A DNA stretch of 64,000 nt from Achromobacter sp. RTa. Lineage in GTDB: Bacteria; Pseudomonadota; Gammaproteobacteria; Burkholderiales; Burkholderiaceae_B. Made by a program: the position numbers and the translations under genes. Below are positions 54,029-63,300 of this stretch, in pieces. The notes beneath the pieces were generated by a model that saw nothing but the letters and a program-made list of their open reading frames with translations, did no database searches and was not told where the DNA came from. Where the stretch lies: the NCBI RefSeq assembly GCF_000757485.1, contig NZ_JPYO01000036.1, positions 266,894 to 330,893 on the forward strand, given 5' to 3'. Position 1 is the first letter of the stretch; every line of letters starts with the position of its first letter.

Positions 54029-55117
54029 ATGAAAAAAGCAGTACTGCTGGCCGCCGTAGCGGCAGGGTTGGCCGCGGGGGCCGCGCTCGGCGTTTTTATG
54101 CCGCGCTGGCTCGCGTCCGGAACCGTCAGTCCACAGCCTGGCGCCGTCGAGGCTCCCCTGGTCACGCGCGTCGCGCCTGTCCGGGTCGAGGTGGCCGCCG
54201 TCCAGGAGATTCCCTTCGCGCGCGGCATCTCGGCCGTGGGCAGCCTGCGTTCCGACGAATCCGTCGTGCTGCGGCCGGAGGTCGCGGGCCGGATCCAGTC
54301 CATCGAGTTCAAGGAGGGCCAGCCGGTCAAGCGCGGCGAGGCCCTGATCCGGCTGGACGACTCCGTGCCCCGGGCCGAGCTGGCCCAGGCGCGGGCCAAC
54401 CTCACCCTGGCGCAGAGCCATTACCGGCGCTCCGTGGAGCTGCAGGGCAAGGGCTTCGTCAGCCAGCAGGCCCGTGACGAGGCCGCCAGCACGCTGAAGG
54501 TGCAGGAGGCCGCCGTGGCGCTGGCGCAGGCGCGGCTGGACAAAATGACGATCACGGCGCCGTTCGGCGGCATCGTGGGCCTGCGCAGCGTCTCCGTGGG
54601 CGACTACGTGAACCAGGGCCAGGATCTGGCCCCGCTGGAGGCGATCGACCCGCTCAAGGTGGATTTCCGCGTGCCGGAAATGTATTTGAGCAAGGTGGGC
54701 GTGGGCCAGCAGCTGACCGTGCGCCTGGACGCGCTGCCTGGCCAGGAGCGCCAGGGCATGGTCTATGCGGTCAGTCCGCTGGTCGACGCCGGGGGCCGTT
54801 CCATCCTGCTGCGCGCCACCGTCGCCAACAAGGATGCCGTGCTGCGCCCGGGCATGTTCGCCCGCGTGCAGTTGCTGTTCAGCCAGGACAAGGCGCTGGT
54901 CGCCCCGGAAGCCGCGCTGTCGCCTTCGGGAGAAACGCAGTACGTTTACCGGGTCAGGAACGGCGTGGCCGAGCGCCGCGAGATCACGATCGGCGAGCGC
55001 CGCGAGGGCCGCGTGGAAATCCTGACCGGCGTGGCCGCGGGCGATCAGCTGGTGGTGTCCGGCCTGCAGCGCGTGACGGACGGCGCGGCGGTGACCGTGC
55101 TTGCCAACGGCGCGTGA
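54029..55117 (+). CDS. RND efflux periplasmic adaptor protein
   Basis: A 362-residue membrane fusion protein. A short N-terminal membrane anchor (about residues 4-24) is followed by a lipoyl-like domain (RPEVAGRIQSIEFKEGQPVKRGEALIRLDD), a helical hairpin and a beta-barrel part (TITAPFGGIVGLRSVSVGDYVNQGQDL). It links the inner-membrane pump to an outer-membrane channel. It lies 33 bases before the pump gene; no outer-membrane factor gene follows. Confidence 0.9.
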   Translation: MKKAVLLAAVAAGLAAGAALGVFMPRWLASGTVSPQPGAVEAPLVTRVAPVRVEVAAVQEIPFARGISAVGSLRSDESVVLRPEVAGRIQSIEFKEGQPVKRGEALIRLDDSVPRAELAQARANLTLAQSHYRRSVELQGKGFVSQQARDEAASTLKVQEAAVALAQARLDKMTITAPFGGIVGLRSVSVGDYVNQGQDLAPLEAIDPLKVDFRVPEMYLSKVGVGQQLTVRLDALPGQERQGMVYAVSPLVDAGGRSILLRATVANKDAVLRPGMFARVQLLFSQDKALVAPEAALSPSGETQYVYRVRNGVAERREITIGERREGRVEILTGVAAGDQLVVSGLQRVTDGAAVTVLANGA

Positions 55118-55150
55118 CGCCGGCTCCTTTCCATTTTTGGCGATAGCGCA

Positions 55151-58100
55151 ATGCGTATTTCGGAAACCTGTATCAAGCGGCCGGTGTTTGCGTCGGTCCT
55201 GTCGCTGATCATTGTGCTGATCGGCCTGATTTCCTATTCGCGCCTGACCGTGCGCGAGTATCCGAAGATCGACGAGCCCATCGTCTCGGTGGACACCACC
55301 TACAAGGGCGCCTCGCCCGAGGTGATCGAATCCCAGGTGACCAAGCCGCTGGAAGACCAGCTCGCCGGCATCGAGGGCGTGGACGTGATGACCTCGCGCA
55401 GCCGCTCCGAACGCAGCCTCATCAACATCAAGTTCAACCTGTCCCGCGATCCCGACGCGGCCGCGGCGGAAGTCCGCGACAAAGTGTCGCGCGCCCGGCG
55501 CTTCCTGCCGGACGAGATCGACGAACCCATCATCGGCAAGGTCGAGGCGGACTCCCAGCCCATCATCTATATCGCGGTGGAGGCCGGGTCGTATTCCGCC
55601 ATCCAGACCTCCGATTACATCAACCGCTATATCAAGACCCGCCTGTCGGTGCTGCCGGGGGCGGCGGAAGTGCGCGTTTTCGGCGAGCGCCTGCCGTCCA
55701 TGCGCATCTACGTGGACCGCGACAAGCTGGCCGCCTACGGCCTGACCGTGCAGGACGTGGAGTCCGCGCTGCGCAGCCAGAACGTCGAGATCCCGGCGGG
55801 CCGCATCGAGTCCCGCGCGCGCGAGTTCTCGGTCGTGTCCTCGACCGACCTGCAGACGCCGGCCCAGTTCGAGGACGTGATCGTCGCCAACGTGAAAGGC
55901 TATCCCGTCCGCCTGCGCGACGTGTCCAAGGTGGAGATCGGGGCGGCAAACGACCGCATCCTGTCGCGCTTCAATGGCAAGCCCGCGATCAACATCGGCG
56001 TGACGCGGCAGTCCACCGCCAACCCCCTGGAACTGTCCAAGGCGGCGCGGGAGGAAGTGGCCCGGCTGAACGAGAACCTGCCGGCCGGCATGAAGCTGAA
56101 CATCGCCTACGACTCGTCGGTGTTCATCGAGCGCTCCATCGATTCCGTGTTCCACACCATCGGCGAAGCCATTGTGCTGGTGGTGCTGGTGATCTTCTTC
56201 TTCCTGCGCAACCTGCGCGCCAGCATCATTCCCATCGTCACCATTCCGGTATCGCTGGTGGGCGCTTGCGCGCTCATGTACCTGTTCGGCTTTTCGATCA
56301 ACACGCTGACCCTGCTGGCCATGGTGCTGGCGATCGGCCTGGTGGTGGACGACGCCATCGTGGTGCTGGAGAACATCTTCCGGCACATCGAAGACGGCAT
56401 GCCCCGCAAGGAGGCCGCCTTGCGCGGATCGCGCGAGATCGGCTTCGCCGTGGTCGCGATGACGATGACGCTGGTCACCGTGTACGCGCCGCTGGCGTTC
56501 GCCACGGGCCGCACCGGCCGCCTGTTCATCGAATTCGCGCTGGCGCTGGCCGGCGCGGTGCTGGTGTCGGGCTTCGTGGCGCTGACGCTCACCCCCATGA
56601 TGTGTTCGGTGCTGCTGCGGCACCAGAGCAGCCATAGCCGCTGGTACAACCTGATCGAAGGCTGGCTGAACGCCCTGAGCAGCGGCTACCGGCGCGTGCT
56701 GGCGGCGTCCCTGCGCCACCGCTGGCTGGTGGTGGCGATCGGCCTGGCGGTCGCGGCCGGCAGCGGCGTGCTGTTCAAGGTGGTCAAGAGCGAACTGGCG
56801 CCCATCGAAGACCGGGGCGTGGTGTTCGGCATCGTCAGTTCGCCGGAAGGCGCCACGCTGAACTACACGCTCGAGAGCATGCTGGGCATCGAGAAGTTCT
56901 ATGCCGACATCCCGGAAGCCAGCGGCAGCCAGGTGACGGTGGGCTTTCCCACCGTCACGGACGGCACCGCCATCCTGCGCTTGAAGCCCTGGGAGGAGCG
57001 CAGCCGCAAGCAGCAGACCATTACGGAGTTGCTGCAGCCGCAGTTCGCCTCGCTGCCGGGCGTGCGCGCCTTCCCGACCAACCCGCCGTCGCTGGGCCAG
57101 TCCGCCCGGTCCAAGCCGGTGCAGTTCATCATCATGAGCCAGGCCTCGTACGCGGAACTGGCGCGCCTGACCGATGTGTTCATGGCCGAGCTGCGCAAGT
57201 ATCCCGGCCTGATCAACCTGGATACCGACCTGCGGCTGAACACGCCCGAACTGCGCGTGCGCGTGGACCGCGACAAGATGGCCGACGTGGGCGCCAACGT
57301 GGATACCGTCGGCCGCACGCTGGAATCCATGCTCGGCGGGCGGCAGGTTACGCGCTACAAAGACGAAGGCGAACAGTACGACGTGATCGTCCAGGTGACG
57401 CCGCGCGACCGCGCCAATCCCACCGACATCTCGGGGATCTACGTACGCGCGCGCGACGGCAGCATGGTGCAGCTGGACAACCTGCTGGGCGTGCATGAAG
57501 GCGTGTCGCCGCAGTCGCTGAATCACTTCAACCGGCTGCGCGCCGTGAAGATCGACGGCGCCGTGGCGCCGGGCTACGCGCTGGGCGAGGTCCTGACGCA
57601 CATGCACCAGGTGGCGCGCGACGTGTTGCCCAACACCATCGTGACCGACCTGGACGGCCAGTCGCGCGAGTTCCGCGACTCGTCGGGCAGCATCTACCTG
57701 GTCTTCGCCATGGCGCTGGCCTTCATCTACCTGGTGCTGGCGGCGCAATTCGAGAGCTGGCGCAACCCGTTCATCATCATGCTGTCGGTGCCGCTGTCCA
57801 TGACCGGCGCGCTGCTGGCGCTGTGGTTGACCGGCGGCACCTTGTCCATCTACAGCCAGATCGGCCTGATCACGCTGGTGGGCCTGATCACCAAGCACGG
57901 CATTCTGATCGTGGAATTCACGAACCAGCTGCGCGACGAGGGCAAGGAGCTGTTCGATGCCGTCATCGAGGCCAGCGTGCTGCGCCTGCGCCCGATCTTG
58001 ATGACGACGGGCGCCATGGTGCTGGGCACCGTGCCGCTGGCGCTGTCCTCGGGCGCGGGGGCGGAATCGCGCCAGCAGATCGGCTGGGTCCTGGTGGGCG

Positions 58101-58267
58101 GGCTGATGCTGGGTACACTACTGACCTTGTTCGTCGTGCCGGTGGCCTATACGCTTATCGCCTCCGCACGCAAGAAACCCGGCCAGGCCGGCAGCGCAGC
58201 GCACCACCCGGACTCCGGTCCGGCGCCGCAGGCGCAGCCCGCCTCGCCCGCCCAAGCGTCGGAATAG
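55151..58267 (+). CDS. RND multidrug efflux permease (AcrB family)
   Basis: A 1038-residue HAE1-type RND pump with 12 membrane helices and two large periplasmic loops. The proton-relay Asp pair is in LVVDDAIVVLENIFRHIE (about residues 397-414). N-terminus MRISETCIKRPVFASVLSLIIVLIG is typical. It exports drugs or other hydrophobic compounds by proton exchange, using the adaptor before it. dnaQ follows after 2 bases. Confidence 0.95.
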   Translation: MRISETCIKRPVFASVLSLIIVLIGLISYSRLTVREYPKIDEPIVSVDTTYKGASPEVIESQVTKPLEDQLAGIEGVDVMTSRSRSERSLINIKFNLSRDPDAAAAEVRDKVSRARRFLPDEIDEPIIGKVEADSQPIIYIAVEAGSYSAIQTSDYINRYIKTRLSVLPGAAEVRVFGERLPSMRIYVDRDKLAAYGLTVQDVESALRSQNVEIPAGRIESRAREFSVVSSTDLQTPAQFEDVIVANVKGYPVRLRDVSKVEIGAANDRILSRFNGKPAINIGVTRQSTANPLELSKAAREEVARLNENLPAGMKLNIAYDSSVFIERSIDSVFHTIGEAIVLVVLVIFFFLRNLRASIIPIVTIPVSLVGACALMYLFGFSINTLTLLAMVLAIGLVVDDAIVVLENIFRHIEDGMPRKEAALRGSREIGFAVVAMTMTLVTVYAPLAFATGRTGRLFIEFALALAGAVLVSGFVALTLTPMMCSVLLRHQSSHSRWYNLIEGWLNALSSGYRRVLAASLRHRWLVVAIGLAVAAGSGVLFKVVKSELAPIEDRGVVFGIVSSPEGATLNYTLESMLGIEKFYADIPEASGSQVTVGFPTVTDGTAILRLKPWEERSRKQQTITELLQPQFASLPGVRAFPTNPPSLGQSARSKPVQFIIMSQASYAELARLTDVFMAELRKYPGLINLDTDLRLNTPELRVRVDRDKMADVGANVDTVGRTLESMLGGRQVTRYKDEGEQYDVIVQVTPRDRANPTDISGIYVRARDGSMVQLDNLLGVHEGVSPQSLNHFNRLRAVKIDGAVAPGYALGEVLTHMHQVARDVLPNTIVTDLDGQSREFRDSSGSIYLVFAMALAFIYLVLAAQFESWRNPFIIMLSVPLSMTGALLALWLTGGTLSIYSQIGLITLVGLITKHGILIVEFTNQLRDEGKELFDAVIEASVLRLRPILMTTGAMVLGTVPLALSSGAGAESRQQIGWVLVGGLMLGTLLTLFVVPVAYTLIASARKKPGQAGSAAHHPDSGPAPQAQPASPAQASE

Positions 58268-58269
58268 TT

Positions 58270-58998
58270 ATGCGCCAGATCATCTTTGACACCGAAACCA
58301 CGGGACTCGATCCCGCCCAGGGCCACCGCATCGTCGAGATCGGCTGCGTGGAGCTGGTCAACCGGATGTCCACGGGCAACAACCTGCACATCTACCTGAA
58401 CCCGGACCGCGACAGCGATCCCGAGGCGCTGGCCGTGCACGGGCTGACCACGGAATTCCTGTCCGACAAGCCGCGCTTCTCCGAGGTCGCGGACGAGTTC
58501 GTCAAATTCATTCAGGGCGCTGAGCTGATCGCGCACAACGCGGCGTTCGACGTGAAGTTCTTCAACGCCGAACTCGCCAAGACCGGCCGCGGCCCGATCA
58601 CCGATTTCTGCGAAACGGTCACCGATTCCCTGCTGCACGCGCGCTCGCTGTTTCCGGGCAAGCGCAACTCGCTGGACGCGCTGTGCGACCGTTTCGGCAT
58701 TTCCAACGCCCACCGGACGCTGCACGGCGCATTGCTGGACTCGCAACTGCTGGCGGAAGTCTGGCTGGCCATGACCCGCGGCCAGGATGCGCTGCTGATC
58801 GACGTGGACGACGGCGACAGCGCCGGCGGCAGCGGCATCGTGCTGGCCAAATTCGACGCTTCCGGGTTGCCCGTGCTGAAGGCCAGCGAGGAAGACCTGG
58901 TCGAGCACGAAGCCTATCTGGCCGCCCTGGATAAGTCCGTGGGCGGGGAGTGCATCTGGCGCAAACTGGATGCGCCGGCGCCGGCGCCGGTGGAATAA
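58270..58998 (+). CDS. dnaQ: DNA polymerase III epsilon subunit DnaQ
   Basis: A 242-residue 3'-5' proofreading exonuclease of the DEDD family. Exo I: IIFDTETTGLDP; Exo II: LIAHNAAFDVKFF; Exo III: HGALLDSQLLAEVW. The C-terminal tail (about 180-242) would bind the polymerase alpha subunit. ATG 58270 lies 2 bases after the RND gene stop; the longer upstream frame lies within that gene. Confidence 0.94.
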   Translation: MRQIIFDTETTGLDPAQGHRIVEIGCVELVNRMSTGNNLHIYLNPDRDSDPEALAVHGLTTEFLSDKPRFSEVADEFVKFIQGAELIAHNAAFDVKFFNAELAKTGRGPITDFCETVTDSLLHARSLFPGKRNSLDALCDRFGISNAHRTLHGALLDSQLLAEVWLAMTRGQDALLIDVDDGDSAGGSGIVLAKFDASGLPVLKASEEDLVEHEAYLAALDKSVGGECIWRKLDAPAPAPVE

Positions 58999-59014
58999 GG
59001 TTTTTCGAGGCGAC

Positions 59015-59044
59015 TTGCACACGTTCAAAAAAACGTGCTAATAT
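59015..59044 (+). promoter_or_regulatory. Promoter of tRNA-Val
   Basis: TTGCAC (59015-59020), 18 bases, TAATAT (59039-59044), 14 bases before the tRNA. A short inverted repeat (CACGT...ACGTG) lies in the spacer. Confidence 0.55.
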
Positions 59045-59057
59045 TTCGCCTCTTTCG

Positions 59058-59132
59058 GGGTGGTTAGCTCAGTGGTAGAGCACTGCCTTCACACGGCAGG
59101 GGTCACTGGTTCGAACCCAGTACTACCCACCA
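59058..59132 (+). tRNA. tRNA-Val (anticodon CAC)
   Basis: A 75-base tRNA with encoded CCA. Acceptor GGGTGGT pairs with ACTACCC (one G-U pair). Anticodon stem CTGCC/GGCAG with loop TTCACAC gives anticodon CAC (Val, codon GUG). The D-loop and T-arm (GGTTCGAACC) are standard. Confidence 0.95.
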
Positions 59133-59486
59133 AAGACCCTTGAGAGACAACGCTTGCGCCAAGCCAGCCGTTGTCGGCGTCCAAGGAAAGCCCGGTGCTC
59201 GGATGAAGATCCATCCAGGCAAACGACGCAAAGCAAAAAGCCAACCCTTGCGGTTGGCTTTTTTGTTTTGGCGGATCCGGTACTGCCCGGCAGGACAGGG
59301 CCAAGCGCCGCCATGCCGCCAGCCTGGCGGGCAAGCCCATTGCGCGGGCGCGGCCCATTCATTACTCTTTTCTTGATTTGACGCAAGCGGGCCTTCACCG
59401 ATTGAGCCTCATCGCCTGCGGGCCTGTCTATCATTGATAACAAAGGCAAGGCTCCCAGGCCTGGCCGAGGCGAACAGGAGAAGGCG
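59133..59486. other. Intergenic region after tRNA-Val
   Basis: No gene is supported here. It holds a terminator at 59236-59268, and a ribosome binding site (aggagaagg, 59476-59484) for the small membrane protein gene that follows. The rest shows no clear structure. Confidence 0.5.
59236..59268 (+). terminator. Rho-independent terminator after tRNA-Val
   Basis: AAAAGCCAACC, short loop (CTTG), CGGTTGGCTTTTTT: a clear hairpin with a T-run, about 104 bases after the tRNA. The opposite strand also has a run of T, so it may work both ways. Confidence 0.85.
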
Positions 59487-59654
59487 ATGCCCCCGAACAC
59501 CAACACCATGCTGATCATCATCGTCACGGGCGTTGCGCTCATGCTGATCGGCTTCGGGCTGCGCGACCGCAACATCGGCATGGGGCTGATGGGCCTGGGC
59601 CTGATCACCGCCATCGGCACCATCATCTACAAGGCCTACATCACCTTCTATTGA
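59487..59654 (+). CDS. Small two-helix membrane protein (55 aa)
   Basis: A 55-residue protein, MPPNTNTMLIIIVTGVALML and onward, with two hydrophobic helices (about residues 8-24 and 32-50) split by a GLRDRN turn. The strong ribosome binding site (aggagaagg, ending 2 bases before the ATG) and clean hydrophobic pattern support a real gene. No family recognised; a small inner-membrane protein. Confidence 0.6.
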   Translation: MPPNTNTMLIIIVTGVALMLIGFGLRDRNIGMGLMGLGLITAIGTIIYKAYITFY

Positions 59655-59672
59655 CGCGCGCGGGGCGGAGCC

Positions 59673-60131
59673 TCAGCGCTGGTGGCGCGCCACGCGGGCC
59701 AGCAGCGTGTCCAGCTGATTGGCGAACGCCTTGCGGTCGGCGTGGCTGAACGACGGCGGGCCGCCGGTGTCCACGCCGCTCGCGCGCAGTTCTTCCATCA
59801 TGTCCCGCAATGCCAGCCGTTCGCGGATGGTCTCGGGCGAATAGCGTTCGCCGCGCGGGTTCAGCGCCATTGCGCCTTTTTCCAGCACTTGCGCCGCAAG
59901 CGGGATGTCTCCGGTGATCACCAGGTCGCCCTTGCCGGCGCGCTCGGCGATGTGCGCATCGGCGACGTCGAACCCGCGCGGCACCTGCACCGCGCGGATC
60001 AGCGGCGAGGGCGGGGTATAAAGCGGCTGGTTGGCCACCAGGGTGAGGGGCGTCTGCCAGCGCTGCGCGGCGCGGAACAGGATGTCCTTGATGACCGCGG
60101 GGCAGGCGTCCGCATCGACCCAGATGTGCAT
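59673..60131 (-). CDS. YaiI/YqxD family protein (DUF188)
   Basis: A 152-residue member of the UPF0178/YaiI family, a PIN-like fold of unknown activity. It begins [22 protein letters not shown] and contains [35 protein letters not shown], both hallmarks of the family. Acidic residues (Asp6, Asp8) suggest metal-dependent nuclease ancestry. ATG 60131 was chosen for the family N-terminus. The 88-residue gene lies 4 bases upstream. Confidence 0.9.
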   Translation of the reverse strand: MHIWVDADACPAVIKDILFRAAQRWQTPLTLVANQPLYTPPSPLIRAVQVPRGFDVADAHIAERAGKGDLVITGDIPLAAQVLEKGAMALNPRGERYSPETIRERLALRDMMEELRASGVDTGGPPSFSHADRKAFANQLDTLLARVARHQR

Positions 60132-60135
60132 CGCG

Positions 60136-60402
60136 TTATTCGCCCAGCGCCTTGCGCAGGGCCTCGGCCACGATGTCGTTGGTGGAGACGCCGCGCTCGG
60201 CCGCCGCGGCGCGCAGCCTGTCGGCATCCGCCTGGGACAGTTTCAGCGGGAAGGGCACCAGGCCGGCGGCCTGGTCCAGCTTGCGCTGCTCGCGGCGGTC
60301 CAGCGTTTGGGAGGCGGTGCCGTAGCGGTCCGGCGTGCCGGCCTGCTTGAGCTGGCCGGCCAGCTTCAGGGCCTGGTTTTTCTGCAGATCGAATTTGTTC
60401 AT
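60136..60402 (-). CDS. Small protein with a ribbon-helix-helix-like end
   Basis: An 88-residue charged protein. The C-terminal half ([36 protein letters not shown]) has the beta-strand, helix, helix pattern of ribbon-helix-helix proteins. It is 4 bases from the YaiI-family gene, so likely in one transcript. A DNA-binding or plasmid-stability type role is possible but not shown. Confidence 0.6.
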   Translation of the reverse strand: MNKFDLQKNQALKLAGQLKQAGTPDRYGTASQTLDRREQRKLDQAAGLVPFPLKLSQADADRLRAAAAERGVSTNDIVAEALRKALGE

Positions 60403-60443
60403 GGGGATTCCTGATGAGGAGCGCCATCATAAGCGCAACGGCC

Positions 60444-61940
60444 TCATCGCGGCTTGCCGTGCTCCAGCGCGGCCAGGCCTTCCTGGGCGCCGTCATGCAG
60501 CGGCACGGTCAATCCGCGGCGGGCGGTCGCGACGGATACCTGGGCGCCCTGGGCCGATCCGGCGGCCAGCAGGTCCTGTCCGGTCAGGTAGACGGCGCGC
60601 ACGATCACCAGGGCTTCGTCCCGCGTCAGGTCGGCGGTGGTGAGCAGCAGCGCCGCCATGCCCACGGTGGGGATCGCCTCCGTCTGGTTGGGATAGGTGC
60701 CGGCAACGATGTCGAGCGGCATCAGCGAGCTGTCCGAGGCCGTCAGCGCCTTGATGGCGGCAGGGTCCAGCGGAAGCAGCTTCAGGCGGGCCTGGGTCAG
60801 CGCATCGCGCAGGGGCGCCGCCGGCACGCCGATCACCTGGGCGGCCGCGTCGATTTCGCCCGAATTCAGCGCGGGCAGGGAGGCCGCGAACGGCGTGCCG
60901 GCGACGGTGTAGTCGCGGCCGGCCTGCAGCCCGTGCGCCGCCAGCACGGCTTCCAGGGTGGCCCGCACCGCCGAGCCTTCCGGTCCCAACGCGATGGTCT
61001 TGCCTTTCAGGTCGCGCACGCCGCGCAGGGAGGCGTCGTCGCGCACAACGATATGGACCAGCTCGGGATAGAGGCTGCCGAGGGCGCGCAGGCCGGTAAA
61101 CGGCCCTTGGCCTGCGAACGGCCCCTTGCCGTCATAGGCCAGCCGCGCCGTGTCGGCCTGCGCCAGCCCGACCACCGCGTCGCCGCTGCGCAGCAGCGCG
61201 ATGTTCTCGGCGCCGCCGCCAGTGATGAGAGGAGCCACGCGGATCTGCTGGCTGCGGGCCACGGCGCTCAAGGCGCGGGCGAACGCCACGTACTCGCCGC
61301 GGTCAGGGCCGCCCGCCAGCGGATAGCCCTGCTGCAGGCGCGACAGGCGGCCGTTGATGCGGGCCACCGAGCGCTCCAGTTCCTGCTGCACCACGTGCTG
61401 CGCCGTGCTGGAGGCGCTATAGGCGACGGAATGGGTGATCTGGTCCAGCGTGTCCAGCAGCTGGCGCGTGACGGGCGGCGGAGCGCCGGTATCCAGATTG
61501 GGGGCCTCGGCCGCCTTGAAGCCGGCAGGGGTTACCAGCTTCCAGTCTTTGCCCTCCTGGCGGTAGATGGCGCTGGCATGGGCGACGATGCGGTCGCCGG
61601 CCTGGTTGCCGCCGGATTTCACGCCGCTGATGCTGCGCGGGCCCGCGCCCAGCAAAGTGACCAGCGAGGCCGCGCCCGGCTGATCCCAGGCGCCGAGCGA
61701 AACGTCGCGGCCTACGTCCAGGGCGATGTCGTAATAGACCACGCGGCGGGTTTCGCCTGCGGGGGCGCTGCTGTCCGCGGCGGATCCCATGCGCTTGAGT
61801 TCGGCGATCCGGAAGAGGCCGTCGCCGTAGGAGGATGCCAGGCTGCGTTCGACGTCGGTGCGCAGCGCGTCGGTGTCGGGAGCCCGGCCGCAGGCCGTCA
61901 GCGCCAGGCAGAGGAGCAGGAGAACGAGGCGTTTGAACAT
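60444..61940 (-). CDS. TAXI-type TRAP solute-binding lipoprotein
   Basis: A 498-residue protein (ATG 61940). The lipobox CLALTAC gives Cys near residue 17. An N-terminal extension of about 180 residues precedes the TAXI core (VAPLITGGGAENIALLRSGDAVVGLAQADTARLAY, about 235-270; LKGKTIALGPEGSAVRATLEAVLAAHGL further on). TAXI proteins usually serve TRAP permeases, but none is here. It begins 2 bases after the GltS symporter gene and is surely co-transcribed with it. Confidence 0.78.
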   Translation of the reverse strand: MFKRLVLLLLCLALTACGRAPDTDALRTDVERSLASSYGDGLFRIAELKRMGSAADSSAPAGETRRVVYYDIALDVGRDVSLGAWDQPGAASLVTLLGAGPRSISGVKSGGNQAGDRIVAHASAIYRQEGKDWKLVTPAGFKAAEAPNLDTGAPPPVTRQLLDTLDQITHSVAYSASSTAQHVVQQELERSVARINGRLSRLQQGYPLAGGPDRGEYVAFARALSAVARSQQIRVAPLITGGGAENIALLRSGDAVVGLAQADTARLAYDGKGPFAGQGPFTGLRALGSLYPELVHIVVRDDASLRGVRDLKGKTIALGPEGSAVRATLEAVLAAHGLQAGRDYTVAGTPFAASLPALNSGEIDAAAQVIGVPAAPLRDALTQARLKLLPLDPAAIKALTASDSSLMPLDIVAGTYPNQTEAIPTVGMAALLLTTADLTRDEALVIVRAVYLTGQDLLAAGSAQGAQVSVATARRGLTVPLHDGAQEGLAALEHGKPR

Positions 61941-61942
61941 GC

Positions 61943-63151
61943 TTACATCCCTCCCACGAACGGCAAGGAGATCAGTGAAGTCAGCACGATCACGTTGAGG
62001 ATGTCGACCAGGAATGCGCCGGTGACCGGCACCACGATGAATGCCTCGGGCGCGGGGCCGTGGCGGCGCGTGAGCGCCTGCATATTGGCGATGGCAGTGG
62101 CCGTGGCGCCCAGCGAAAAACCGCAGAAGGCCGCCGACATGACGGCCGCCTCGTAGTCGCGCTTGAGCAGGCGGAACACCACCCAGGCCGCATACAACGC
62201 GCAGAACACGGTCTGCACCGCCAGCATCAGCGCCAGCGGACCGGCCAGGCGCGCCACGCTGGACAGGTCGAGCGTCATCATCGTCATGCCCAGGAACAGC
62301 GACAGGGCGATCGTGCCGATGATGTCGGTGACGCGGTCGTCCAGTTTCAGGCCCAGGTGTTCGCCGCCGTTGCGGATGACCACGCCCGTGGCCAGGCACC
62401 ACAGGAAATTGGGCAGGCTGACCGGCGCGTCCTCGACCAGCGCGGCCAGGTAGCCGCCGACGACCAGGCAGACGAAAGCGGCAGTCATCGACACGATGAA
62501 CGTGCCGGCGGAGGCAGGGCCGGCGCTTTCCGTGAGGTCCGGGGCTTCATGTTTGGCGTCGGGGGCATGGTCCAGGCTGCCCGACAGCTTGTGCCGCCGC
62601 ATGATCCATTCCGCCACCGGGCCGCCCACCACGCCTCCCAGCACCAGGCCCATGGTGGCGGAGGTCATCGCCAGCGCCATCACGTCCTGGATATTGTTGA
62701 AATCGGCAAAGCGGGTGGCGTAGGCCGCGCCCGTGCCATGCCCGCCCACCAGGGTGATCGTGCCGCCCAGCAGGCCCATCAGAGGGTGCAGGTCCAGCAG
62801 CCAGGCCATGCCCAGCCCCACGGCGTTCTGCAACACCAGGAATGGAATCAGGGCCAGCAGGAAGGCGATCAGCCGGGGGCCGCCCTTGGCCAGCAGCTTG
62901 AGGTTGGCGGTCAGGCCGATGCAGCCGAAGAACAGCAGCAGCAAGGTCGGCTTGACGCTGGTTTCGAGCGAGACGGATATGCCGCCCCAGGTCGACAGCA
63001 GGTAGGCGATCACGGCGAACAGCAGCCCGCCCACGATGGGATCGGGAATGCTGTAGCGGGCCAGCAGCCCGATCCGGGTGGTCAGTACCCGTCCGACGAC
63101 GAGCACCAGGCAGCAGGCCAACAGCGATTGAACGGGCGAAAGCGAGATCAT
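61943..63151 (-). CDS. gltS: Sodium/glutamate symporter GltS
   Basis: A 402-residue GltS-family carrier taking up glutamate with sodium. About ten membrane helices; family segments YSIPDPIVGGLLFAVIAY and GGTITLVGGHGTGAAYATRF are present, with a charged cytoplasmic loop near residues 200-215. Length is usual (about 400). The next gene, a TAXI-type binding lipoprotein, follows by 2 bases, an odd pairing. Confidence 0.93.
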   Translation of the reverse strand: MISLSPVQSLLACCLVLVVGRVLTTRIGLLARYSIPDPIVGGLLFAVIAYLLSTWGGISVSLETSVKPTLLLLFFGCIGLTANLKLLAKGGPRLIAFLLALIPFLVLQNAVGLGMAWLLDLHPLMGLLGGTITLVGGHGTGAAYATRFADFNNIQDVMALAMTSATMGLVLGGVVGGPVAEWIMRRHKLSGSLDHAPDAKHEAPDLTESAGPASAGTFIVSMTAAFVCLVVGGYLAALVEDAPVSLPNFLWCLATGVVIRNGGEHLGLKLDDRVTDIIGTIALSLFLGMTMMTLDLSSVARLAGPLALMLAVQTVFCALYAAWVVFRLLKRDYEAAVMSAAFCGFSLGATATAIANMQALTRRHGPAPEAFIVVPVTGAFLVDILNVIVLTSLISLPFVGGM

Positions 63152-63300
63152 AGATACCTTTGCGCCCTGTCGGGGCGCAGTTAGATTTCCGGCTATGGGA
63201 ACCCTGCCGCCTCACACGCATGCGGCTTATGTTACGTCCGCGGCGGCGGCGTTGTACATGGGGCCGGCCGGCGCCCGGCGGGCGGGGCTGGGGGCTGCGG

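Noticed and set aside
53150..57898. Minus-strand open frame of 1582 codons
   Set aside because: It is antisense to the methyltransferase, rnhA and RND pump genes. Its composition is an Arg/His-rich mirror of GC-rich coding, with no family motifs.
63190..63240. GGAACC and GTTAC upstream of the acetyltransferase region
   Set aside because: The two blocks are 28 bases apart, so they do not fit the promoter geometry.
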